NCBI GenBank assembly: GCA_037783415.1 | Contig: JAZGTN010000058.1 | Span: 8,654,001 to 8,718,000, forward strand | Length of the DNA stretch: 64,000 bases | DNA from: Leptasterias polaris | Lineage: Eukaryota > Echinodermata > Asteroidea > Forcipulatida > Asteriidae | Reading direction: 5' to 3' | Shown here: one piece after another, positions 40,501 to 52,500 of the stretch | Layout: the number at the start of each line of letters is the position of its first letter | Numbering within the stretch: the stretch's first letter is position 1 | The notes under the pieces: model-generated | Seen by the model: only the letters and a program-made list of their open reading frames with translations | Databases searched by the model: none | What the model was told of the DNA's origin: nothing | Made by a program: the position numbers and the translations under genes

Positions 40501-43500
40501 TGGGAAATTAACTGTAGGTGCAGAAACGTGAAGGGCAAAAAGTTTCGAATAGGATTTTGTACATGTCACTCTATGAGGGTAATGGAGACGATAGCGGAAT
40601 GAACCTCATAGTTCTAGGAGTAGGCCTAGGCCTAGTCGATTACTTCTTATCCTTATGGTAGCCTAATAATACTAGCCTTATTTCGCCGAAAAATTAAACC
40701 TGACCGTATGCAAGCAACATGGCTGGTGCCGACTCTTCGCCCTTCTTCCAATAAAAATCGAACACTTGGCCGATTTTGTCCTGCAGCTGCCCGTCCTCTT
40801 CCCGGTTAAGATCGTGCAGACACTTTTTCATCGGGAGTACATCCCAGGAGTCTTCGTCAACCCACTTCACCAGGACGTACCCGGCCCAGCAGTACTCGGG
40901 TTGACGCTCTTGCTATCCATATTATTATTGATCAAACAACTTTGATTTGAATAACAATAAAATTACAATAATATTATGAAGGCGGGTGTAAAGGTTGAAA
41001 GTCAAAACGCAGATCGAAGCAGAGAACGGATGATGAATGAAACTGCCAATGTGGCATGTCGCCCGTTGACCTGGCCGCACGTTGATTGGCTTAGCTTGTT
41101 TATTGTGCGTGACGTAGAAATCACAATATAATATTTATACTGATTTATGTATTGCTAAGAGGAGAAAAAACCAGATTTAAATATATATCATTAAAAAAGA
41201 AATTACTGTAAATTTTGTATCGTGACATTTTATTTTTATAATCTTTATCATGAAGATAAATGTACAGTTTAATTGAAATTAAATAGGGGCCTATATGTAA
41301 TATTTTTAAATATGTGAACGAGCTAATGATATCGCAAGCTTGACCCCAGAGGTTGTTACGCGTACTTGCTACGATGTAATGACCGCGTGAGTCCGATGTT
41401 GAATGGAAGTGCCTTACATATGTATAGTGACGTCTGGATACTAGGTAATTTGTCCCTATTTGCTCATGCATTACTTGTCACCAGACTTTGTAACTTGGAT
41501 GCGAGCGTAACTTCCGCAGTTGTGCAATATCTACCGTCGTAGGTTTTACAAAAGCACGAATGAGTTTTGGGATGCAGCTCTTTAAAACATGCACACTTGG
41601 AAACATACTTTTCTATAGACATTTTGGTCAATGGAAAATGTGCTTTATAATTATACAGGGGAACCAACAACCATAGTGTTCGTTTGAGCTTCGGGGATGC
41701 TAGTTTTCAAAATTTAATTTTCTGTAGAGATTTAGGTCAATGGAAAAACGTATGCTATTATAGACTTCTATAGAGGAAACCTATTTCTATAGACAACCTA
41801 AAAGCTGTATAGAGAAGCGGGGACTCCACTTTTGAAAATAAACGTTTTTATAGAAATGTTGATCTATAGAAAACTTATTCTATAGAATTCTATAAAGGAA
41901 ACTGATTTCTATAGACAAACTTTAAAATTCTATAGAGAAGCGGGGACGCCATTTTAAAAAATTAACTTTTCTATAGAAATTTAGATCTATAGAAAACTTA
42001 TTCTATAGAATTCTACAGAAGAAACCGATTTCTATAGACAACCGTAAAAATTCTATAGAGAAGCAGGGACGCCATTTTTTTAAATTAAATTTTCTATAGA
42101 AATTTAGATCTATAGAAAACTTATTCTATAGAATTCTATAGAGGAAACCGATTTCTATAGATAATCCTTAAAAGTTCTATAGAGAATCTGGAATGTTATA
42201 GAGTTCTATAGAACTCTATAAAGCGTTCTATAGAATTCTATAAAACTTTTTTGTAAGGGTGACGTTTCGACTTGCTGTCATAAGTCAATCGTTGTCTTTT
42301 TTCCAGGTTGGCTTAATAATATTAGTAACTTTTAATCATTGTGTTCATGAAATACGATAACAATAATGGGTGTGTTTGACATAAAGTTTACATTGCACTT
42401 TTCTGGCATGCAGGCGGGTAGGTTTGAAAGGAGCACAAAACAAATGGAACGTCCAAGCCGGAGTCACCGTCGCTATGATGCTGTACGCGCACAGCCCGAA
42501 GATATACAAGTTCTGGCAGGCGGTTGTTGGGGTCGAAATGTGGCGTCAAGGGGCTTCATTGAGACTTTTTGATTTGTTTCATCGAATTGGGCTTTGCCAG
42601 AGCATCACGGCGGCAAGAGCCAATGTTGACACCATTTGCAGATCGTATGACAACGAAATTATTGAATGGAAAGATGCTATTGAGGTAATCTTTTTGATTA
42701 ATTTTAACGAAACTTATCGTTTTTATTTCGATGGCGTGTAATGCTTTTTCAAGAAAACACCCAAAAAAACATTTTGCAACGATTACAAAATTATTAATTT
42801 TATTTTAATTATTAAGTTTAAAACCGCAATTCTCACAATATTATGGTTTATATGTGTGTCTGTTCAGCATAAACTACAGAGTGAAGACATACGAGGAGCT
42901 CCAATGGACGGTGAGGAAGACTCCCTGCAAGATGGGTGTAGTTACAGCCTCTGCTGGGACAACATCCAATGGGAAGCTAAACGACAACATCAAACAAGTG
43001 AAGACGAGAGCAAGTTTTACCTGCGGGCGTTGTGCTATGGTATAAAGCACAGAACTCCATCGCTTGCTCTTTCGGTATGTAAGGTTGCTTTCTTGCTTCT
43101 GGTATCCCCTTTGTTTTGGATACAATGATGTATAAATGGTAAAAGACAAAATCTGACAGAACTACTGCACATAACAAATTATCTAAGTATAGCCACAGTT
43201 ACTATCTTAGCTCATGATGATACTTTCATGGCTTCATGAGACAGTATCCACTATTGTAATTATTGTGGCGAAGTGTATTTGTAATGGCTGTTTACAACGG
43301 TTTCAGGAGCGTTTTATGAGTGACGTTAGTCGAATCTGAAAAAACAAATCTTTCTAAGATTTTTGTACTTAACGCCCTTACCAAATGCAGGCATGAGAAT
43401 GGGTCATATTGAAAAAAACTTGAAAATATCGATCCACTTTTAATGACCACATTCAAGACGCGGGCTTGTCTCGAGCCGAAAATGAGGCATGCTGGGGTCC

Positions 43501-46500
43501 AAGGGGCCGAGGCCCTCGGCGGGGTAAAGGGGACAGCGCCCCCCCCCCCCCCTTCGAAATTTTTGACAATTTAGGTAATAAAAAGTATTATTTTCAAGCA
43601 ATTTTCAAAGTAATTTTTGATCTGAATGTCCATATTTAACCGCGGAAATGAACACAATTGACACAGTTTGAGAATCTAAGTGTATCACCCTATAATAAGG
43701 GCCCCCAAAAAAGTGTTTTGTTTCTGGTTACCCAACCGACCCTAATTTTTTGCCACCCTAAACTTTTTATTCGGCTTGAAAAAAAAAAGGAAAATGAAGG
43801 TATTATGGACCAAATGTCAGACTTTGACCAAGCTAACATGTTTTTTAACAGAATTAAACTAAACTAGACTTAAATTTTTGTTACACAACAAAAACAAGGT
43901 GTTCGGCATGACGTTCAAATATGGGATGTTACTCATTGTCAGCTTGAATACATCAATTTGGTTTTAAGCTTGACCAAGCAATTGTAATACTGAGTATACA
44001 AATCTGGTAAAACTGCAACTTTAAGTCGAAGTCATGTTACAATTGATGACGTCTTTTATCAGGAAAACAAGCGTTAAATGTAATATATCGCGGCTTGAGC
44101 TCAATCTTGCAATTTACTATAGGAGCACAAAAATAATGCTCCAGTACATAATATAATTAAATTGGGCCCCACGAGTGCAAAACACAACATTGCAAATTTA
44201 TTGTAAATTTGCAACGTGGTTGTAGATCGTTGTTACGTTATACGCATGTTTTCTGCTAGTATTAATAAGCACACGACAATTCCTTTTGTCACCTTAGTGA
44301 CGAAATGCCTTATATTCAGCGTACCCTGTCACCGATTAACGTTTTACAGCAAATCAAAGCAAATTGACCACGTCATTGACCACCATCATTGATGAAAAAC
44401 AATGGAAAAGTGCACGCGTGTACGCGCTACGCACGACTCAAAGTGTGTCTTTGTTGGCCAACAAAAATGCTCACATTGGTGTTTGCGTAGACTAAAACGA
44501 GCCGATCTGTCACAGAGCAAGCCAATAATGCCACAGAGCGTGGTAAAAGCATGACCATAATTTGATATAGCACCACCAGCTTTAGCAAAAGTTTTAAAAA
44601 GCACACGATCGAAAGCATAGCATTTGATTGTTAACGAGGTTTGCATGGACGGCTGTTTTAGAGACTAACAAAGCGTATTGTCAAAAGCAGGTTGCGCGAA
44701 CCTTGAACAGAGACTAGACCACAAGCATGTTTGATGGACTTTGAACCTTGCGGATGATTAGCTCAACGTATACACACACACTACGTGATAACAAAACAGT
44801 AAACTGGTTTAGTTCGCGTAGTGTGTGTGTAGCCCGTGGTTTGACAGCGGGTCAATAAATACCCGTAATAATTGGTCAATATTTCAAATATTTGTATAAA
44901 AAAAAGGAATGACGTCATCATGTTCTTTCTTTAGATTTACATAGTCAATATCACTGTCTTTCAACATGCCAAGTTTCAACTCAGTCGATCTTGTGGTTTT
45001 GTAAATACACGGCTTCAAAAAGTAAACCTTTAAGGCAATACCACGTGACACACGATGACGTCATCAATCTAAAACTTCACACATATGTTGTCTGCATGAA
45101 GGTCATTATGTATACCAATTTCGAAACGATTATCTTAAACTTCGCCACAGACATCTAGGAAAAGTGCATTTTTAATTGTTTTCAACCTGCCGCTAGAGGG
45201 CGCTCTTGACTTTTATGACGTCATTTGTCATATTTTGTTAAACCAGACTCTTGCTCGACTATAACACCGTTAAAAAAAACTTCAAAAAGTGTGCCACTTT
45301 TAAATTACAAGGCACTTCCTGTTTCTTCCTGTTACGACCGGAAGTAGAGGTCATGTGAGGTCATGCACACGACAAAAAATAAAGACCTATATGACCTAAG
45401 TATGATCCCGCATAAAACAACCGCCGGTCTCTTAAGTGTGATTTGTTACAGATTTTCAAAGATTAATTTTTTTTCTTTCTAAAAACCTTGTAAATTGACA
45501 CCTGATGACGTCATCATGACGTAAATGAAACGGTTTCGTCTCCTAATGGTTATCTAACTATGGTAGAAATTTCAAAATTATACGAGCTTGGGAAGTGTGC
45601 TTTTGTTAGCGGACAATCGCGGGGGATAAGAAGAAGAATAAGAAGTATTAACTAGACATAATTTTTTGTTGGAAACAAAAAAGAGGTGTTCGGTGTGACC
45701 TCGTGTTTCAAAGAAATGTTATAAACATGTCTGTGTATTAAATATTGTGTACTTCTATAGAGTCTTTAGAATGGTGGTTCTAAAGATTTGACCAAACTTT
45801 TTGGATGTAACACATCCCAGCTTGAGTACATGCAAAGTTTCCATTTGATCACCAAAGTTGTTCTGTACATATAAATCTTGTAAAACACTACCTTGGTGGT
45901 GACATAACATGAAAATCGATGACGTCGTGAAAACGTCACTCCACGTTATATCCTTGTTGGACCTTCCAAGTCTCATGCAAAATGAAATTTGACTATAGCT
46001 TGCTTTGTACTGAAGATATGTACCAATTGGTCAATATTTCTAAAATTTGTAAAAAAAAATTGGATGACGTCATCAAGTCGTCACTCTAGCTTTAAGTAGT
46101 CAATATAACTGTCTATCAACATGCCAAGTTTCAACTCAGTCAAACTTGTGGTTTTGTAGATACACAGCTTCAAAAAGTAAACATTTAATGCGATACCACG
46201 TGACACATGATGACGTCATCAATCTAAAAATTCACACATATGTTGTCTGCATGAAGGTCATTATGTATACCAATTTTGAAACGATTATCATAAACTTCGC
46301 CACAGACATCTAGTAAAAGTGTATTTTTAATTGTTTTCAACCTGCCGCTAGAGGGCGCTCTTGACTTTTATGACGTCACTTGTCTTATTTTTTTAAACCA
46401 GACTCTTGCTCGACTATAACACCGTTTAAAAAAACTTCAAAAAGTGTGCCACTTTTAAATTACGAGGCACTTCCTGTTTCTTCCTGTTTCGACCGGAAGT

Positions 46501-49500
46501 AGAGGTCATGTGAGGTCACGCACACGACAAAAAATAAAGACCTATATGACCTAAGTATGATCCCGCATAAAACAACCGACGGCCTCTTAAATGTGATTTG
46601 TTACAGAATTTCAAAGATTAATTTATTTTTTTCTAAAAACCTTGTAATTTGACACCTGATGACGTCATCATGACGTAACTGAAACGGTTTCGTCTCCTAA
46701 TGGTTATCTATCTACATGTAAAGTTTCAAGTTTATATGAGCTTGGGAAGTGTGCTTTTGTTAGCGGACAAGGGACGGCCAGAAGCAGAAGACGAAGTAAA
46801 AAAATAATAAAAAACCGAACAATAACAAGAGGTGTTCGGAGCTACGCTCCGCTCCGAACACCTAAAAAGTAAGAAAAAAAACCGGAACAAAAACAAGAGG
46901 TGTTACGGGCTGTGTGCCCGAACACCTAAAAAGTAAAACTCATCTAGACAACTTTACTAATATCCTCGTGATTTGGGTCTCATGATTTTGTGATCCACGG
47001 ACGTCGCGTCGTGTTTCCTTAAGTATCACAGCGGAAAATACACACAATGCAAAGCACTGCGTGCACGTGTCTGCACGACGGCGCGCAATCTGAAGATTTC
47101 ACAAATGGTGCTGCCGATTCTGCATAGCACAAACTGAAGATTGCGCAAAAGTTTGTAAAATTTGTTGTGCAAATCTGCTAATTGCGCTCCACAGATAAAC
47201 GAAAGGGGACTCAACAGAAGACGCAAGCGAACGATTTGGGGCACATCGTGTACATCGTGATCGCTATTCCATTGGTGAATTTCTTTACGTTTATCCGAAC
47301 AATTAAAATGTAAACGTGGGCCGGATGATCGGTCGGTTAAACATGTAATCGTGTAACCCCTAACCCCCGAATTTTAAACCGGATTCACATTGAACTCAGA
47401 GACGTCATATTTTGGCCTCCAAAAAGCGGAGACCCGCCGATCGGCGGGGAGTTCTCATGCCTGCAAATGAAAAATATTGCCACAGCTAACTAACTACCTT
47501 GCAGTCCTATATATGTTCTAGAAAAGCGAGATTGATTTGATTCACTATGCCAAAACAACTGTGTGTCGTCAATACTAATGACCAAATGGGACATGTAGAT
47601 GTAGGGAATACCGGACACTTAAGCCCATTTAGCTGATTTGCATATGAAAATAATTAAATCACAGGAGATAAAGATTCTTGTTTGCTAATCACATCATTCA
47701 ACTTTATTTTACTAAAAAATAGAGGTCGTCACATATTTGGTGAGGCAGTTATATGCAAATGATGTCGTCATCGTCAATTGTCCGGTATTCCCTACAGTGT
47801 AGGGAATACCGGACAGTGTGTTTAGAACCATTCTTTTTGTATAAAAGCCAAAATGGAAGCCTAGTATGAAGGTAACCTATCAAATTAACATGTTTCTGTT
47901 AAGTCTGTATATCATTGTTTAGTTCAAATTAATTTTCTGGGATAAATGTATGAAAATATGGAGTTTTTGGCACAAAATTTAAAAACAACAAACAATTTCG
48001 AACAAATTCAAAATAAAAATAAACTCAAATTTTTCGGAGCACATTCAGTTTAAATTGTGCCACTCATCATGTTTAGCACACTTGTAAAAGCACATTAAAG
48101 CACACTTTCATTTTAAACAGTTTGTTTTACACTCCAAACTTCTTCATTTCCTACACTCATCACAAGTGAACACAGTTTTGCCAAAGGCTTCAGTGCATTC
48201 TTCGTGGAACCACGATTTACAAGCTTGGCACTGTATCCACGACTCGTCGTCACTGTCATCGAAAAAGTAACCATCGCAATAGGCACAATAATTGTCTGGG
48301 TCCTTCTCTTCATCAGTGACTGCTTTTCTTTGTTTGTTTTGGTTTGCCTTTGTCTTTCCTTTCTCATTACTTAGGGCTGATTTTCCTTTCTGGTGTTTTG
48401 TTGTTTTGCTTTTGGCTTTCTTTGCTCCCGCACTTCCTCGCTCTTCTACATCCTGTACCTCTTTCAAGTATTTGCTTGTTGTTAGCTCTCCCCACTGTTG
48501 TTTGCGCCGTTTACTAGCAGTCTGGGGACGATCTACTTTCGGTAATGGTTGAATGTTAATGAATGATTTGCTGCTGCTAGTGCTGGTGCTACATGAAGGT
48601 TGCGGTCTTGTGCAGGACTGCCGATGGTTGCAACTTGCGCGAGAATGCTCTGGCCTAGATCTTGTGTGATTGATTGTGGTAGTGTGTCTGGTTGTGCATT
48701 CAGTGCACCAGCATCAACAAAGCCATCTTCTGACTCCTCGTCAATGTCCATGTCCTCGACATCACTCGGAGCATTGGCGGTCTGTTCTTGGATTGGGGTG
48801 ATCAGTGCTGCAAATTCCCTCTCTGTGGTCTCGGATGGGGCAAATGCATCAGTTGGTATTGCCTCTGGATTAAATGGATGTACGCCGCATGCGCGAAATC
48901 CTGAGGTGGCATTTGAAACTGAAGCTGACTTGCCCCAAGCTGCAGCAAACAGTGGCCCGAACCGGTACTTAGTGATGTTTCCACCAGGATTCTGTCTCAT
49001 ATACAAGTTCGTTGCAATGTGCCAGTTTGACTTCAAGGACTTGAAGACCGATCGGTCTAAGGGCTGTAGGTATTTGGTTGTGTGCCCAGGCAGACACACC
49101 AGGATAACGTCGTTTGCAATGCAATACTCCAGTACCGCAACACTCTTCACATGCGACGTGTGACCGTCGATAATCAGCAGAACTTTGCCCGGTACAGCAT
49201 GCTTACGAAACATCTGCAGCCACTGCAGGAACAAGTCCTTGTTGATGTAGGAGGAGTCAGACATCCCAAGTTCGGAACCTGGAGGCAGCCCGTCCGTGAA
49301 TTCCTCCTTCTTTCGCTTGCCTTTCATAATTATCATCGGTGGAATAAATTGTCCTGCAGCACTACAGCAAGCTACCGCAGTAACATTTTCACCTCTTTCG
49401 GCATTTGTGATTGTCACAACCGAGCGTTTTCCTTTTTGAGCGAGAACTGTTCCTGGCCGGTTAATCATTGGCATGCCAGACTCATCCACATTGTAAATTT

Positions 49501-52500
49501 TCTCGGGTGATCGACTGGTGAAAACCTTCTCTATCCAGCACGGCACCGAGCCGATCAAAGTACTGCTGCACTACTTCTTTGTTCATGCCTATAGCACGAG
49601 CCTTGGACAAGCCCTCTGCCTTTCTGGGAACAATTCTGGGATGGCGTTTAAGGAAGCCTGCCATCCAGAAGCGGCCAGCTGTTTGACTCTCTTTGTTGAA
49701 GTCGTGCTCAATGCTGTTGCTTTCTGCAAACTCAAATGCTATTCTGCAGACGTCCGTTTTAGAGAGGCCGAAACCGCGTGATTCCATTTCAAGGATTAGA
49801 CGCTCCAACTCTGCTTCATTTTCGGTTCCCAGTGTTGGTTTCCTACCCAGACTAGGCGGTTTAGCAGTGAATTCATCGGCATCACCAGCATTCAATTTCA
49901 CCTGATCTGAGAGCGTTGACTTGGGTACGTTATACGTCTTTGCTGCAAGCCGGATACTCATCTCACCACGCCTACATGCCATGACAGCCTTGGACATATC
50001 TTCAGGTGACCACGAACCACGCCCTGTTTTCCGAACATACTTGAAGGGCATCTGTAAAATTAAAAAAATATAACAAACAAACTTTATTTAAAACATAACC
50101 TTTTTGGTCAGTAACTGTAAATCATTAATAAGAAATGCACAAGCACCTTTATGCATATTGACAAGCACAACTCAACCATTCATTCAACACAGTCAGTTTT
50201 GGTCGGCTTTGCCCCCCCCCCCCCTTGGACTTGGTGCTACCCATTCAACAATTATTAAATAAGTTCATTACTGGATACTTAAGTATGTTAGTACCTATAT
50301 TACTAAAGGTAACCATTTATACAACACCCCAAAACACGAAGCAACTAAACCCGGAAGTAAACAAACCGTCGGCCATTTTGAGCGTCCGGTATTCCCTACA
50401 CAGATTACGTTCCGACTCGCTGTATTCAATGCACTACCATCCCATTATACAGTGTGCACACTGAGCATACACACAAAACATGTTTGGCCCACCGTTGAAA
50501 CATGCCAATAAAGCATCAAATACAGGCCACCCCCCATTTATTTTTTTTAACCATCATATATGCTATGAAATCCCAATATTTACATGAGCCCCTTATTAGG
50601 TTGCAACTTTTCGTACCTTGTCACCTTGTTGTCGTTTTCTTGGAGAGTTTTCAGTCGATCGTTTAGTTTTCTCTATGCCACGTTGCAGAAGGTACACTGG
50701 AACACTAGAGGGGGTTATTTCAACCCTGACCCTATTATTTTGGCAGCCAGGGCTGTATATGAATGGGTGTCCGGTATTCCCTACTGTCCGGTATTCCCTA
50801 CATCTACCTAGTTTGCCTAAATTTCACGTAGCCATAGCAGAGTCAAACTAATATTTTTTCTTTAAAATCACCACCTTTTCATTTGAAATCATTGCAGAAT
50901 GAAGACAGTGTTATCCCTGACGACGTCCACCCGTACACTATTTTGCCGACGAAAAATGATCTAGGTTATTTCAAGAGTAGGATGGTCGTGATTGTTCAGC
51001 GCATCTTGGCCTGTCACATCACCAACTTCAGCGACATCTATGTCGAGGCCCATGTCCCTCATCAGTTTTCTTCAGAAATGGCCGATAAGTCTTCTCTCGT
51101 AAATTTGGGCATGGTCGACGAGGATCCGGCATCCCACAAGGGTGTTCGCATTATCATGCGACATTTACAGAAGTACTGCCCAAAGCGAGGCAACAGCATG
51201 TACACTCTACCTGTAAACGGAGACGGCCTCAGTATCGAGCGTATGAGGTTTCAGAGGGAAATTCTCTGCGGCGAAGGGACACCTGCTGATCGCTTGGAGG
51301 GACTTCTGCCAACACCGCAAGAATTTCACAAGGAGGTATTGATGTTGCAGGTAAATAAATTATGGTGGTAAAAGGGAACTTTTGATATAGCTTCTAAGGC
51401 CCTTATAACAAACTAGTTTTTTAATTAAACGCAAGCTTTGTGTTGACAAAGCACCTTTAAGCCCACCCCTCCACCATAAAGGGGGGGGGGGGGGATTTCA
51501 GTTATACAAAAACCAATACACACAACAGTGAAACAATATAAATATTTGCGTTTTTTTTCAACAACATTTCCACACATATAGGATACTATGAACAAGTTTT
51601 TCAAGAGGGGGAGCATCGGCAGCAAGGGAACACTGTATCAACTAAAGGAGTACTTTAACCACAAGTCTGTGTCAACCAGGGTCGTCGAAAACTTTTACCA
51701 TGTTTATGATTTGATGAAGGTAAGGAAGAATGTTGCCACAGATCATGATCACAAAGTCTTGCGCGTCATTAACTAAATTGTTAAATAAACTTAACGTAAT
51801 ATTATTGTTCACAAAAGTAGTATTTATCCACTCAGTTTGCCAGCCACAGCTACGTTGTTCTCCTTGCCCTGAAGTTGGCAAAGATGGAAGGAGTGCACGA
51901 TGTACCTGAGGGTTTCCCCGTGGATGGAGCTGAGGATGAAAGAGAACAGTGGCTGTTTAACTTTGCTAACCGAATTGTTAATCACGTCTGGCACGAGGTG
52001 GACAGAGAGGACTTTGAAACAATTCTTCACGGGGCAATTGCAGATGAAGATGGCGACAGTGATGGTGATGTGTACACATTTTGCTCCTGTCGTACAGGTA
52101 CATTTTCAGAAGTAAATTAGTTTCTGTAAAGGCTATACTATTTCACTTGCAAGTGTTCTACATTCTCGAAGTATGTACAGTTTATGTGAAAAATAAGTTA
52201 CACAGTGGATTTATTTCTTGAATACAAACTTCTGTCTAAAATATTTATAAGAAGACCATGTGAGCAGTGAATTTTTAAATTAATAAATTAATTTAATTGT
52301 CTTGTTTAAGTGTTGTTTTTTCAGTTCCAGCGGCCATCTGTAGCACAAAGCATTTTTCATAGTATATGTACATGTATTGTGGCCTAATTGTATGAATTAT
52401 TACCAACAGAAAAACAAGGTGAGAAGATGGTGCAGTGTTGCAGCTCAAGTTGTTCGGATGGTTGGTTTCATCCAAGCTGCGTAGAGCATCCACCTGAGAG

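Larger units (their letters stand above)
11586..42259 (+). mobile_element. 30.7-kb giant DNA transposon (EnSpm/CACTA-type transposase inside)
   Basis: The outer ends are inverted: CCCTTACAAAAAAGT followed by TYTATAGAATTCTATA on the left, and its reverse complement at 42,229-42,259 (31 bp, one mismatch seen). Both flanks show TG (11,584-85 and 42,260-61), a possible 2-bp target duplication that could be chance. Behind each terminus lies an array of TATAGAATTCTATAGA-type motifs. Inside are an intact CACTA-type transposase gene (+) and an intact divergent accessory gene (-), plus older nested insertions. The whole unit lies in intron 1 of the DUF6589 gene. Excising it leaves an intron of about 534 bp. 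Short inverted ends plus subterminal repeat arrays are the standard CACTA design. The ends do not begin CACTA, so the exact superfamily of the ends is inference. Confidence 0.75.

Noticed and set aside
48600..49163. 187-codon + strand frame
   Set aside because: Shadow of the pogo transposase on the other strand.
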